Assembly: GCA_932521025.1 (NCBI GenBank)
Contig: OW051472.1
Location: 6,014,001-6,078,000, forward strand
Length of the DNA: 64,000 bases
Direction of reading: 5' to 3'
From: Oscheius onirici
Taxonomy: Eukaryota; Nematoda; Chromadorea; Rhabditida; Rhabditidae
Below the pieces are notes generated by a model. The model was not told where the DNA came from. It did not search any database and saw only the letters and a program-made list of their open reading frames with translations. Position 1 is the stretch's first letter, and each line of letters starts with the position of its first letter. Below are positions 49,501 to 62,267 of this stretch, piece by piece. Made by a program: the position numbers and the translations under genes.

Positions 49501-49804
49501 CTTATATCCCCCATTTTGCAGATCAAAGCTCAGCGCCAGGAAGAGGAACGTTTGAGAAAAATGCGCGAGGCTAGTGGTGAGGTCAGAAGACCCGTTGCTC
49601 CATCCATTGTCCAGCCCTTCGGATTGCAGCAGCAGGAGGACGAACAAGCTCGTCTTCTTCTTCTAAGGGAACAGGTTTTTCCTTTTTTTTTCTATTTTAA
49701 TAGTATAATAACAGGAAAGGGAACGTCTTCAACGTGAGCGTGACAACGACATCGACATGACGTCACAGTTTGAGATGATGGCGAATTTCGAGGCCAATTT
49801 CTAA
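43526..49804 (+). CDS. BET-family double-bromodomain protein
   Basis: Eighteen exons in each isoform (43526-43684, 43727-43897, 43964-44059, then either 44727-44846 or 44875-44994, 45062-45161, 45399-45511, 45551-45637, 45682-45827, 45866-46232, 46426-46818, 46924-47218, 47330-47434, 47735-47893, 48547-48720, 48809-48904, 48948-49057, 49522-49674, 49715-49804) give 977 aa. Bromodomain 1 (about 75-180) has [29 protein letters not shown] and NCYTYN; bromodomain 2 has [22 protein letters not shown] and NCFKYNPP. The extra-terminal domain is clear ([32 protein letters not shown]). A Ser/Asp run and a Glu/Arg-rich C-terminal motif follow, as in long BRD4-type proteins. BET proteins read acetylated histones and recruit P-TEFb/Mediator. 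Intron 48721-48808 uses a GC donor. Confidence 0.95.
44727..44846 (+). other. BET bromodomain 1 alternative exon, BD2-like version
   Basis: A 40-codon, phase-0 exon beginning [13 protein letters not shown]. After the acetyl-lysine-binding Asn it reads PPHFGVV, resembling the NPPDHDVV of vertebrate BET second bromodomains. Acceptor TTGTAG, donor GTGAGT. Confidence 0.8.
44875..44994 (+). other. BET bromodomain 1 alternative exon, BD1-like version
   Basis: A 40-codon, phase-0 exon beginning [13 protein letters not shown]. After the Asn it reads EAEDDVTLM, resembling the NKPGDDIVLM of vertebrate BET first bromodomains. Acceptor TTTTTTCAG, donor GTACAA. It is separated from the other version by 28 nt. 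Confidence 0.8.
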
Positions 49805-50365
49805 GTCCTATTACCTCTTCTTGCCCTGCTTTTCCAATAAAAAATGACTGTTTCCCCGGTGCTAGTCATCCCTAAAATCACACATTTTCCGTCCTCATGC
49901 TCTTGTATACAATACTGGTTTTCCCTCTATCTATTCCGAAAGGTAAAGTGTTTTGTTCTCTCTCTGAAAATGGCAGGTCTCTCTTCTAATTCTACACGTT
50001 GTTCCACTTGCACCCAGTCCTCTTTAAAAGACAATATTTATAAGCAAAAAACCAACAAAAAGTATTATTTTGACCTGGCCTCCCTCAGTCTTAGTCTGGC
50101 CTCCTAAACAATAAGAACCTAGGTTTCCCCGTCCTCTGAAATTCATTGTTTTCGTATCGTTAAACTTACTCAGATTTTATGTGTCAGTGGCTCGTGAAAT
50201 GAATTTTCATTTGTCTTTTGTTGTGCTTTGAAGGGAAAACGGGAAAAGGCCAAGAAATACCTGGATTGAACGGAATGGAGGGCCGGGGGCGAGGGATCGA
50301 TTGTCTTTCAGAGAGCAGCGTCAATCTCTCTCACGAGACGTTTTTCAATTTGATTTTCATGGAAA
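49805..50365. other. Interval between BET gene and Na+/H+ exchanger
   Basis: This holds the 3' untranslated region of the BET gene (AATAAA at about 49839) and the upstream region of the exchanger. No further gene is seen. Confidence 0.45.
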
Positions 50366-53300
50366 ATGGATAGAATTTTAATATTTTTGGCTGGATTAAT
50401 AGTCCAAATTGAGACGAGAAAGTACTCGGAAGCCTTGGAACAGTCGGCACAGAAGGTGAGTACATTTCGTTTCATTTTAATCAATTTTACGGCAAATTTT
50501 TGGAGTAGATTTAAAATAGGTAAAAATGAAAAAAAACGACGAGAAACAAAATGTTAGTGTTCGGAGGGTGAGTCAGCGCCAGTAGTCAGAAATTGAGGTA
50601 ATATTTTGCAGTCAGATATCGGACGAAATAGGGTGAGTACAGAAGAAAAAGGAATGAAAATTTAGGAAGAAAACTTCTAATATTTTCTTGTGAAACATTG
50701 TGCAAAGCGTTTTCTCTGTTGGCAGTTTAACTTGGTCATAGTTTATAACCTTCGTTCATGAAAAGGAGGATAAGAAACGGTTGTTCCACTTTTCTTGTAC
50801 AAAACTAAAGAAGTCTCAAATCGCAAATGCTGAAACTGGGAAAGTTCAAGACCAAAAATGTTGCTTGTGGTCGAAATAAGGAACGAGGAAATAACAAATT
50901 GTCCAAATTAGGAGATCAATCAAAAATCAGAACTGCCCATTTCCCCGATTGACATTACAAGAACTCACATCAGTCAGCTGATCGAAAGGCGATAAGGACG
51001 CGAATTGATCTATACTGACTTCTCCAATGCCTTCTAAAAATTGAAAAGTACTTGATTGCCAAAACCGAAGCTGACCGTCTCCCCATGCTCGTCTCTCTGT
51101 TTGTCCACTCCATTGTTGAAAAGAGAATTTCGTATCTGATGGTCGCCTTTCCCGCGGCATTGGATTTGCAATCATTATATTGGCGATAACACTGTGTGGG
51201 ACCGAGAGAGAGGAAACAGTGATTCAAGCACCTTCTGCGTCTCCCTCGTCGTCTCTATTCGCCACGTCATGTCGATCTAAAAGAAAATGGTTTTTTACGT
51301 TCAGCCGGACCGTTCCGATGCCCTTGGGGTAGTGGCTACAAGGGTGAGAGCTGGGGGGAGATCGATAGAGCTTTTGTAGTCAAACGCGGACAGCTATTAT
51401 ACTGGTAGGGAGATAGGGGAGACAAAGAGTAAGAGTCAAGTAGGTTTCGAATTTATTCGAAAGTCGGAACAAACGGGAGCGAGTAGAAGAAACGATGATC
51501 AATTGACATTTCTTAGGCCATTTTGGTAGATGGTGTTGTCTGATTTCTGCCAGTCTAGGGAAATAATTGGATCTTTCAAAGCAGACCACCACTTTTGTTT
51601 CGAATGGTAGAACGGAACGTTGAAGAGCATTCTAGTTTTGAAAGCTTACTCTGTGCTAAACCTGTTTAGGCGCATAAAAATTTAAGAATGTTCAGTCCTA
51701 GATAGATAATCGTTTCCCAAAGGGGAATGAGGAATTAGAACAGAGCGTCAACTGTACAAGGGATAGGATTTGAGTTCCTGTTGTCGTCCAAACTGAATAA
51801 ACAGAGTGATGTCACGAATCTTCCTTTCGTTTTCCCAACAAAAGACAGAAACAATTAGACCGTTACTTATTCTAGTGTTTTGAGGTCGGCATAACACTTT
51901 TCTAAAAACTTACTATTTGAACGCCGAGTTGGGAACAAGAACCAGAGGACCTCGTATGAGTGTCAGCTATAAAATGTTCTTACGTTTATTCCATAACATG
52001 GAGAAGAGAGTGGTTATGTTGGTAGAGCGACACTCTCTCAACCAGAGAGTGAGAGTGGGATACGCGCTGCTGTGCGGGGCGAACATCTGGTATAAACAAG
52101 ACGGTCGAATGACTCGCCACGTTGCAGGAAATATACCGGAAACATGCTTTCTAGCTAAAATATGAGTTTGAGGTAGTGCTTTGAAACAGTTTGCACTTCT
52201 GTCAAAGTCAGTTTGCACTTCTGTCAAAGTGTTACTCAGCGACACAACGCATACATTTTAGATTTAATGTAAACTAGGGGATTGACAGGCAGAATTAACA
52301 GCAAAAGCTTAGCGATCAACAAAGTAGTAAGTAGCAAAGTTGTTGACGGAGAGAAATTTCAAGTTTGATACCTGTGAGAACTCAGATTCACCCGAATCTT
52401 TTTCAGCGCGCCGAAAGTCTGCACCATCTTGACTCTGTGATTCTTCTGACATACATATCAGTGCTCGTCCTGGTCGTCCTCACAGCCTGGCTGTTCAAAT
52501 ACTGGCGTTTCCGTTTCATCCACGAATCCGGCGTGACTTTGTTTTTTGGTAAGTAAATCACTACAACAATCAGAAGTACAAAACGTCAGACAAAAGATGC
52601 CCATTGAAATCTGTGAATTGTGAAAGTAAAGAATTTCAGGCCTTCTTATTGGTTTTGTCATTCGATTTTGGGGAATCGGACAATTGGAGTCGACCACCTA
52701 TGATGTCCAACTGACCAATCATACTGTAGTCACAGAGCCACCGGATTATTTAAGGCAAGTTCAACGGAATCAGTGCAAAATAAATGAATATTCTAGACTA
52801 GAAGTGAAACCAGCAGATGCGAAAAGAAATGTGTCGTTTCACTATGAATTGATAGAGGGATTCTATGCGGACAGTCAGAAAAGAAATGAGAGGAAGATTG
52901 ATCAAAAGAGCTCGTTTTCCCCTGAAATTTTCTTCAACATCATGCTGCCCCCGATCATCTTCAACGCTGGATACAGTTTGAAGAAACGACACTTCTTTCG
53001 AAATATTGGTGAGTGATTATTCAAAGTCTTACCGATCAAGAGTATTGAAGACCTCGGAATACTTCTCAGGTCGTGGGTTCAATGACCCCAATTCTTTTCT
53101 AAAAGTACCCATTCAGGAAGCATCCTCGCCTTCGTCTTTATCGGAACGACCGCTTCAGCCGTCATCACTGGAGTTCTGATGTTCATCTTTACCAAAATGT
53201 TTGGGATGGGCTTCAGCTTCCAGGAACTCATGTTCTTCGGAGCTCTGATCTCGGCCACTGACCCCGGTAAACCTTCTAATTTTCGCGAAATGAGCGTTTT

Positions 53301-54843
53301 AGTGACCATTCTCTCGATTTTCAACGAAATGAACGTCGAGGCTGATCTCTTTGCTCTAATTTTTGGAGAAAGTGCCCTGAATGATGCTGTAGCAATCGTT
53401 ATGACCAAGTGACTGAACGCTTTACTTCCAATATTGGCATATTTTTAGTATTATCGATGGAATGGCTCCTTCTTCCGGCTGGCTGAGTATGTGGGAACTG
53501 GGATCTTTGCTTTGGAAATTCGCCTCTATTTTCTTCGGCTCTCTACTTCTCGGCTCTACCATTGGATGTGCTAATGCTTTGCTCACGAAAATGACAAAAA
53601 TATGTGAGTAACCGAGGTGATAGTCACTGAAAATAATGTTCAGCCGATCATACATTGCTCGAGAGTTCTTTATTCATTCTTCTCTCCTACATCTCATTTC
53701 TCTTGGCTGAAGTGTTGGGATACACAGGTGTGATTTGCTGTTTTTTCTCTTCTCTCTCGCTATTATTCTATTCATAGGTTTGCTTGAAAACTGAATTCCA
53801 TATTTATTATTCTCACGAAACGGGATTCAAAGTCAAATTCCATTTTCAGGAGTCGTTTCTGTGCTATTCTGCGGTATTTCCCAAGCACACTATACCTACA
53901 ACAACCTCTCCCAAGATTCGCAGGCTTCAACTAAACATTTCTTCCAAGTAAGTACCGACTTTTTTTTCTGAACAGTATTTTAGACCATAGCCTTTGTCTT
54001 GGAAAGTTTTATTTTCTGCTACATTGGTGTCAGCGTCTTCGTGGCCAATAACCAGAAATGGAATATTGGATTCCTGTTCTTTGCTCTGGTACTTTTTTAC
54101 ATTTTCAAATGAAAAAATCGCTCCAGGTAGCCGTAATGGTTGCACGATCGCTGTTCGTCTATCCTCTATGTGCTTTGATCAACATACAAAGGCGACCTCC
54201 CATTTCGAGCAGCTATCAACACATGATTGTGTTCTCCGGGCTCCGCGGAGCCGTAGCCTTTGCTTTGGCGGCAAGAAATACAGCAACGGAAAATAGACAA
54301 GTCAGATTTCTGATGGAGCCTGTCTCGATAGAGAGGATTTCAGATCATTTGCTCAACTACCGTAGCTATTGTTCTCATCACAGTTTTTGTCAATGGCGGA
54401 ATGACGAGCTGGCTGATCGAATTCTTAGGAATTAAGTAAGTTGTCTTTCATAAGGTGTTAGAAAAATGATGACTGTCGTTGTCTTTCAGACACGGTCCCA
54501 CTGCGAATGCTACGAGTTCCAGAAGGTACACGGATGGGGATGAGATACAGCTTCCTGGAAACGTATGTTCATCTGCTCTTTGTAAAAACTTCTTCAATTC
54601 CAGAACGAGGTTGATCTCGGTGAAGTGCCTCTAACTCCGCATGCTGGGGCAAATCCTTGGGACAAAGCATTCCTGCCACGAAAATGGTACAACTTCGATG
54701 CCAGTTTCATGAAACCGCTCTTGACTCATGCTACTCCCTCTCTAGAGCAGACTCTACCGCCATGCTGTTATCCTTTGGCCAAAATTTTCACTTCTGATCA
54801 ACAACGGGCGGTTAGTGACGCACGTGTCGACTCAGTCTTGTAA
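50366..54843 (+). CDS. Endosomal-type Na+/H+ exchanger (NHE6/7/9 subgroup)
   Basis: Thirteen exons (50366-50455, 52407-52548, 52640-53008, 53117-53266, 53303-53408, 53449-53603, 53644-53727, 53850-53947, 53984-54088, 54127-54300, 54344-54435, 54490-54562, 54604-54843) give 625 aa. A hydrophobic N-terminus ([13 protein letters not shown]) could be a signal peptide. Multi-pass segments follow. Diagnostic blocks are [64 protein letters not shown], and [18 protein letters not shown]. The QAHYTYNNL motif and HESG loop point to the SLC9A6/7/9 class of endosome/Golgi exchangers, which swap luminal protons for Na+ or K+. Intron 1 is 1.95 kb, the longest here, and no gene is supported within it. Confidence 0.93.
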
Positions 54844-55132
54844 ACTCAAGATTCTGTTGTGTTGTGCATATTGTGATTTTGGTATTTTAAAAGTTGTGTT
54901 CTTCAAAAACGATTTTTTAGCGTTCTCATATCGAAACCTGCTCAAGTGGCGGCAGCTTCGTTTCACTTAACCCAACGAGCTCAGTTCGCTACTTAGTGTC
55001 AGATGCCGGTGCCTCTCCGAGTAATTCTCTTTGATCCTTTCTGTGCAATTACGTTTCATTCCAAATTTGTGATACAACAAGTAAACTGTTTCTAGTCAAG
55101 TTCAAACTCGGTTTCAATTCAAGTCAATTGGT
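54844..55132. other. Convergent 3' interval
   Basis: Between the stop codons of the exchanger (plus) and the lectin gene (minus). It holds the 3' untranslated regions and no other feature that I can see. Confidence 0.4.
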
Positions 55133-56901
55133 TCATTGTTTTTGGTACTTAACAACAAAGTTGGTATCGAAATTATTGCCAGCTGTAAATGAAATCTGTA
55201 GAGTGTTGGAACTGCTGCTGATCTGAAATTGTTATATGAAATTTGTTGTATTTACTCATTTTCTATTTTCGGGTGCAAAAATTTTACCATCTGAGTGCCG
55301 TTTTCTTGACTGAGACTGAAAATTACATACTTCACTGCTAAGATTTCGGACTTACCTTTGGAATGGAGATCCATCAGAAGTCAGAAAATCGTAGAAGAGG
55401 AGCTGTCCTGCGTCTTCCTTTTGTCCATTTGTACGCAGATCATAATCTACAGTTGCTGTGATATTTTCACCAGATTGCAGTTTGATAATATACTGACACT
55501 GAAGAAAATTCAATGCACCACGAGGATACCCAGGGGAATAGATCTGAACCAGATGATTGAGTCACTGAAGGTGACTCACCGTCCCAGAATCGTTAGTAAA
55601 CATTTTGGGCTCGGAATCGCACAGTATCGGCGTCATTGGGTCAGGCAGTGACGCTGTACAATTGTTCACAGGATCTGTAAGTGTGTATGGGGTATAGGTT
55701 TTTGCGGGGACATGAAGAATTGTCCACTCTTTTTGTGTTAAAAAAATGACCTCGGACGCACACTGAAACCGTTCTCGTTGATGTAGAACACGGAGCATTG
55801 GACCATTGTCCTACGGTAGAGCCTTGCAGCGACATTTGCACGCATGCTCCCAGCGAAGAGTTCTGCATCCCTGAAAATGATTGGTGACACAAAAAATAAC
55901 AAAAGCACAGTCAGTCAAACATACCGAATTTGTTGTAATTGTAGGGACTGTTGTCGATCCAGCTGTAACTCTGTTTAGAAGATTGTAGACCAAGATACGA
56001 ATAAGGAAGAGTAGTCTGTAGATGTTGCGTCGATAAGTATTGAGAGTAAAATTTATTTTCCTGCAAAAATACCATGCCAACGAACAGTGGAAAACTTGCC
56101 TGTTCCGAATGAATGGAAACCATTGTGCCGCACTTGGACTGACAGTAGGTTTCAGCTGCGGCAGCGGATTGCGCTTGGTTATAGAAGTAGCACTTTCCAC
56201 GATAAAAATCGAACCATTCGTCGTTATCCTTGTCGTAGTCGAAGCAGGTTTGTGCTACAAATCAAAGGTATTATGAAGAATATAATTAAACGTACGTATA
56301 TTACTCTGGTCAATTTGACAGTAAGCCCAGCCATAATCGTAGCAACTGCAGGTAGACCATAGGCCACTGTATTTGCTCATACAAACGCATGGTCCGTCAG
56401 CACTCGGCTGGCCTTAAATTGTCTCTTTGATTGATTTTGTGTTTCTTTTCCAACCAACAGCAAAGTTGTTGTATGTGACAGGATCTCCATTATCCCACCG
56501 ACAGCTTGAGGTGTTGGTCGAGGCGCAAGTGATTCCTAGAAAACATCGGCTGGGCCAAGCTTGAGGACACATCTGCAGAAAAGCGGCGTTGTCCTAAAAC
56601 AAAACTGAAAATGTTACATCCCTAAACTCACAAACGCATTTCGAATTCTGAAAAAAGATGCGGCGTAGCTCGCACATTTAGCTTGAGCTTGAGAGCGTTC
56701 GTTAGAGTACGGCCCCTAAAGAATCTGTTATTTTTGAGCGTCTACTGATTTACCGATAGACAGCCATATGTGGGATCATATTCGAAGTTAAATGGACAGT
56801 TCAAGGTTGCCTCTGAAAGCGGAGCTGAACATATTTCGGGATAAATGGATACCTGTCAAGACGAAGGTCAAAAGAACCACAAGAAACTTTAGAAGAAGCA
56901 T
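55133..56901 (-). CDS. Secreted protein with two C-type lectin domains and a CUB domain
   Basis: Twelve exons (56853-56901, 56754-56824, 56632-56715, 56455-56593, 56296-56412, 56100-56254, 55925-56060, 55751-55870, 55580-55674, 55356-55543, 55288-55315, 55133-55222) give 423 aa. The N-terminus MLLLKFLVVLLTFVLT is a signal peptide. The first lectin domain has AQAKCASYAASFFRI, NAAFLQMCP and CRWDNGDP. The second has RGKCYFYNQAQSAAAAETYC, YSWIDNSPYNY and GQWSNAPC. The CUB has IYSPGYPRGALNFLQCQY and SSSNTLQISFTAG. CTLD-CTLD-CUB is a common layout of nematode clec genes, many of them infection-responsive in C. elegans. Calcium-coordinating EPN/QPD and WND triplets are not obvious, so sugar binding is uncertain. 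The intron 56061-56099 (39 nt) uses a GC donor (CAG|GCAAGT). Confidence 0.88.
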
Positions 56902-58243
56902 GATGCGGGTACTGATAAGATACAACAAGCTTTATAGGAGAGTGAAAGGGTGGGCTCCTGGAGACATCGAACTACAACAAGACGGATTATGTTTGAGAAT
57001 AAACAACAAGAGTGTAGCTAGATTTCTGAATAATAAGTGTTTATTGCCTGATCCGTCTTCTCCTGAACCTCAAAACTTGATTGTACAGTGTTCAAAAGTG
57101 GCTGTCGTTTCGGTTCAATTTGGGATGAACTGTCCGCTGCGAAAAAATTGAATTGTAAACTGTCAGTCTTGACAGTAAGCTCGGTCGTATTTATGCCATG
57201 TCTCCGAGTGTGGGTACTGTATCTCTTTTAAACTTGGGTCAAACCGACTGGGACATCACGTTGCAGGATATTGGCTTATAGAGTGCCTGCTTCATCTGAG
57301 GCTACCTCGTTCGTCTGACTACACTGTCGTGAACTATTAGGTGTGGTCATCTAATCATTTCGTGGCCATGTAGTTTTGTCGATAGGTTAATCTTCGAAAT
57401 GTAGCTTGTTAAACTGATAACACCTTGTGCTCTGAAGACCGTGGGATCTTATTTTCTTGTTAAGAATTCCAATCCTTACTTTATGTAAGCAGCCCTTGCT
57501 GGAATGCTGTTCCGCTCTCTCATTGTGTTGTCCCCCATGCTTTCTAACCACGCTAGGGACGTCATACAGACGCATTAAATTCAAATGCATAGAGGTCGTG
57601 AACAGGGAAAAACTTTCATTTGACTTTTCCGAGTTTTCAACACTTATCACATTTCAAGCAAAAGTCTTCGACGTACCTGAGTATCTGAAAACAGCATGAA
57701 ACTCAACAACAACCTAAACAATCATATCGAAAAAAAAATACAACTTTCTTTCTATTACACCCCGAAAACCATCCACTAGGGATTCTCTGTACTCTCCAGA
57801 ATCTTTGTTCCATTTTCGATAGAAAGAAAAGCAAAAGAAACAGTCAGCCGTCAATGTCGTTCTTCCTGGTTCCGTATAACAATGACATTTCAGCACCACA
57901 TGGTCCTCCATTCATTGAGCCATTCTGGAGCTGTGTGTCACGAGGGGAAATCATTGAAAACGTATTATGAGAAGGAATAAAGTATCTCTCAGAGTTGAAA
58001 ATACGAACAGTCTATCGGGATCCTTTCCCGGAAGAAAAAGCCCATCTATATTGACTCAACAGTCATGTGAACAAGCTGATATGACAGATGGCTCATTTCC
58101 AAAAGTTCTCTGCTGTTCCCATGTTAGCTCAGATGTAGACATACGGGGGCGATGAAAAGACCACAGCCGTGTCGACATGGGCCCGTCCCAAAAACGGTCT
58201 CCTATAAAAGGCAGCTGTTCGCCAGGAATTGGCACTGCGAACG
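56902..58243. other. Divergent intergenic region between lectin and astacin genes
   Basis: Promoter region for both flanking secreted-protein genes. Open frames present (for example 56792-57151) overlap lectin exons or lack splice sites and composition support. Confidence 0.4.
58203..58209 (+). promoter_or_regulatory. TATA box of the astacin gene
   Basis: TATAAAA lies 35-41 nt before the ATG at 58244, so transcription would start only a few bases upstream of the coding region. A very short leader fits an abundantly expressed secreted protein. No splice acceptor lies between this box and the ATG. Confidence 0.6.
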
Positions 58244-60628
58244 ATGCAACTGCTCCCGTTGCTCGTCACCCTTCTCCTTTTCTGTCTCTGTGTTCTTGCT
58301 CAGGAGGAGACTTCGTCTACTCGGGCCGGAAGACACAGAAACCGTCAATGGAAGGAGAAAGCCCACAGGAGGGAATTCGGACAGCTCAGTGACAGGCAGA
58401 AGGACAGGATCAGAGGGGTACGGTAATTATGAATCATTTTCTGGAAACATTCTTCATGTCACATTTTTAGAACTGGAATGTGGATCTGGAAGTTCGTAAG
58501 GCTCGTCTGCAAAAGATCAAACACAGTAAGAACTCGACGCTGACTCCCGAGGCCAAGGCTGAACTTGAGGAGCGCAAGAAGCAGATCCCAGAAATTCAGA
58601 CCGAGAAACCGAATGAGCTCGAACCAGTGGATCTCTTCGATGTCAATCTTAAACAGGGCGTCTCTCAATATTTGTATCAGGGAGATATTCATCTAACCGA
58701 GTGAGTTTTCTGGAGGCTTCATCAAAACGTTGCTGCTTCTTCCAGATCACAACTGGCAGCTGTGGAAGATTCCATCTCTGAGGACTCTCATCGCTCCAAA
58801 CGTCAAGCAGCCAAATATGTCAACTTGTGGGCTGGAAACACCGTCTACTACTACTTTGACTCCGGTGTCAGTGCCAGAAAACAGGCTTCGGTCGTAGCTG
58901 CTCAGCAGTACATCCAGTCCCGTACCTGCATTAACTTTGTCGAGAGCAAGACTGCCGTCAACAGAATCCGTGTCTTCAACGGAGACGGCTGCTACTCCAA
59001 CGTGGGAATGGTCGGCGGACTACAAAGTCTATCTCTGGGAGATGGTTGCGAGGTCATTGGAACAGCCGCTCACGAGTTCACTCACGCTCTGGGATTCTGG
59101 CACACACAGATGAGATCCGATCGCGACAAATATGGTATTTGTTACTTGTTACTATTTGTTACTATTTGACAGTTACCATCGACTTGACGTACGTCACTCC
59201 CGGCTACGAAGGCAACTTTGCTCTTGTGGACGCTACCCAGAACATTATTTATAGTAAGTTCTTGGCGAGAAGCTAATGAGCGAGTCTTTCAGATCCGGAC
59301 AAATACGAATACGGCTCGTTCATGGTATGATCCGTACGAAATGTTTATATAACCCGTTTTTCAGCACTACGGAAGTAACTCGTGGGTTTTCTCTAGTTCT
59401 TGCATTCTTGACTCACAGAGAGTGTACTACTTTTTTCTTTACTGAAACACTAACTTCTAGAGAACAACATCATATTTCAGCTTCACCAATCCCTCTGACA
59501 AGCTGTCTATTGTGCCAAAGGACATGCGATACGCGTACACCATGGGAAATAGACAGATCTCCTTCTACGATATTGACATGCTCAACCAGCACTATGGATG
59601 CAACAGTAACTATTTTTCTTCTCTTTTATAATTCCCATTTTCAGAAACTTGTCCTGTCGCCACTTCAGCCAAATGTCAAAATGGTGGATCTCCCAACCCC
59701 AGAAACTGTGCAACCTGTAACTGTCCTCTCGGATACGGTGGGACTCTTTGCACCGAAAGACCCACAGGGTGTGGAGAGGCTCTCACAGCCACAACGGCGT
59801 GGCAGTCAAAGGCTTTTGATTTGGGAGATTCGGCGGACAATAAAAATGTTAGAGATGTGTTCACAATGTGCAACCATTGGATCTCGGTGAGTGGAATGCG
59901 GAACAGCTGGTGATAATGCTTTTTTGAAACTGACCGTCTGTTGGTAATTGATATTTTGCAGGCTCCGACTGGCTCCCAGATCCAAGTGAGAATCACGAGC
60001 ATGTTCAACCCGCAATGTCAGTTCGGATGTCCCTTCAATGGAATTGAGATCAAGGGAGACGCTGACCAGCGAATGACCAATCCTCGCTACTGCTGTGAAG
60101 AGTTCCTCCACCAGATCTTCACCAGTACTCTGAACCCGACTCCAATCATCTCCTTCAACAGATACTACCTCACCAAGTTCACTATTGATTACCGTTACGT
60201 GGCTTCTGATGTTGCTACCACGCCAACGACAACTACAACAAAAGCCCCAACTACCACGATCACAATTACTAAGGCACCAGTAATCAATACAACAACTACT
60301 ACGACGACTAAAAGTCCCGTCACTCTGAGCACTTGCAAAAGCATGAACACGCCGTAAGGACATCAGATGACACAAAAAATATCATTTTAGTGAGAACTGT
60401 GCCAACAATGTCCGCGCTGGGTTCTGTACCATGAGTGGTACCTACTCGCCACAAACGATCAAGTATAACTGCGCCCAAGAATGCGGGCTCTGCGGAAAGG
60501 CTGCAAATCCTTGCGTTGACACAAACGCCAAGTGTGCCAGCATGATAAATCTCTGCTCTTCCTACGATCCAATGGTAATGGAGTACAACTGTGCCGCGAC
60601 TTGCGGCTTCTGCAAGAAGCCTAACTAA
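58244..60628 (+). CDS. Astacin-family zinc metalloprotease (EGF, CUB, two ShKT domains)
   Basis: Ten exons (58244-58417, 58471-58700, 58746-59134, 59173-59253, 59293-59324, 59365-59381, 59481-59605, 59645-59886, 59962-60353, 60391-60628) give 639 aa. Signal peptide MQLLPLLVTLLLFCLCVLA; a basic propeptide ending at a furin-like site RSKRQA; then a catalytic domain with zinc motif HEFTHALGFWH followed by TQMRSDRD (canonical HExxHxxGxxH) and Met-turn SFMHYGS. Next come an EGF-like module (CQNGGSPNPRNCATCNCPLG), a CUB, a Thr/Pro-rich linker (about 535-570), and two six-Cys ShKT modules (ENCANNVRAGFC; ECGLC; CAATCGFC). It is a secreted endopeptidase of the nematode NAS type; relatives process cuticle or extracellular matrix. 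The residue after the third zinc His is Thr rather than the usual Glu. Confidence 0.93.
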
Positions 60629-62267
60629 ATTAAAAAGTTCTAGTCATGGGAGAATATCTGCTTAATAAAAATTTGATTTCTTGTCTGTATGTTTAAAAGT
60701 GTGGAACAGGCACATTTCCTCGAGAGACTTTTCATCGGCCACCAGACGACTTGCATTTTCTGTCTATATATGTCGTCTTATCCCCAAGTGCTCAACCGAG
60801 TCCATACTCATCTGTTCTTGTTAGTCTTTCCTTTCTTATTCACTATCTGTCACAAAAGCGGCGAAAAACTACGCTAGCTAAAAGTTCAAATGCCTTGCTA
60901 TCTCGTTTTTTGCTATGCTTTTTTCTCTCTCACTGATTGAAAAATCGAAGTAGAAGCTGACAGTGTTTTTTGGCCATTTGATAACATCTTTCATTGCCTG
61001 GTGTCTCATCTTGTGATGAATCATTTCGGTCAGTCCGAAATCTGATCACAGCAGGAAAGGAGAAGGACAATGAGCATCTCGACAGACGCTTTATAGATCA
61101 AAGCTCTTTTTAACTCATACAATACAATATCGTTGATGGTCTTTTAGAGCACAAGACTGCTGAAGCAATGTCGGATTTGGCTTTGCCTTCCATTAGTGCG
61201 AGACCAATTCTATCGGATTCAGCGTAAAAAGTTACCCCTAGAAACCTATTTTCAAGAAGTTTGGTCGACGAACAAAAAAGTTAGCCGAAATGTTATGTTT
61301 CCAAAACGTCCGCCGTCCGGCGTCCTGTTTACGCGATTTGCGCTCTCATTTTTTGACCTACAAGGCTGAAAATTTGGTTATCGATGTAACTTTTCCGACC
61401 CTACAGGAAGGGTCTTTTCGTTTTTCGATTTGAGACCCGGATCATACCCCTACGCCCTGCGTTTTTGGACAATTTTTTTTTTTTGGACAGAAGTTAGTGT
61501 ATTGCTAAGAGTCGCCACTCCACCCACACGACCCGGGTTCGATTCCGCCTTACCGTAAAATTTTTTTGCTAAAATGCTTTGAGTAGAAAATGACTGTGAA
61601 CAAGCCCTGGAATCTTTTTCTGATCGTATTCGACCATTCCCTACCATTAGGTAGAGGCACAAGGTTTTGAGTTTACTCGTTGTTCATATGGACTTTTTTT
61701 TATAAACGAGGGAGTATTGTAGTTTTCTGCTTCTACCCTGGTCCTGCAAAATGGCTCAGGGTATACTTAGGTTTGCCGATGTTTTGGGTATAGATTTCCC
61801 CCGATGCTGATGGAGAACGTCTCGAAAGATGGTGGGAAATATCGTAACAAAGAACAAAAATACCAAAAGCTTGATTGTAAGGGATTGTGAGGCATGTAAG
61901 GCATGACCTCTAACCAATGCAGACTCGATTTATTCTTGGAGTAGCTCGACATCAGTACTTTAAAGTTCTGACCGGTCTGGTGTTTGTACAAAAGCCGGAC
62001 CGTACCTAAAAAGATGGTTCACACTTTTTGCTAGTGCATGGAGAGTCACTATTTGTAAATTCTAAGAATTTTGACAAAAAGGGAACAGTCTGGATCTGTG
62101 AAAAAGTGGATTCTTTAAAGAGAAAGGGATTTGTCTTTGCCCCCTTCTTTACTGAATCCAACCGAACAAAAAGAGAACAATTCTTTTGTTTGAACTACAC
62201 AACTGGACAAAAAGAGAACAATATCTCTTACAAAAGTCAAATCCTCGTCTTTTCTCATACGATCACT
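60629..62267. other. Interval between astacin gene and right repeat arm
   Basis: AATAAA at 60664 is the likely polyadenylation signal of the protease gene. At about 61495-61555 there is a tRNA-like B box (GGGTTCGATTCC) next to A/T-rich sequence, a relative of the tRNA-derived segment at 39340. No protein-coding gene is supported. Confidence 0.45.

Noticed and set aside
51917-52165. A nested gene in the first intron of the exchanger (82-codon frame on plus, 92 on minus).
   Set aside because: No splice sites, no recognisable product, and overlapping open frames on both strands suggest chance.
56792-57151. A 119-codon Arg/Lys-rich plus-strand frame.
   Set aside because: Its 5' part is antisense to the signal-peptide exons of the lectin gene, and it lacks a recognisable product.
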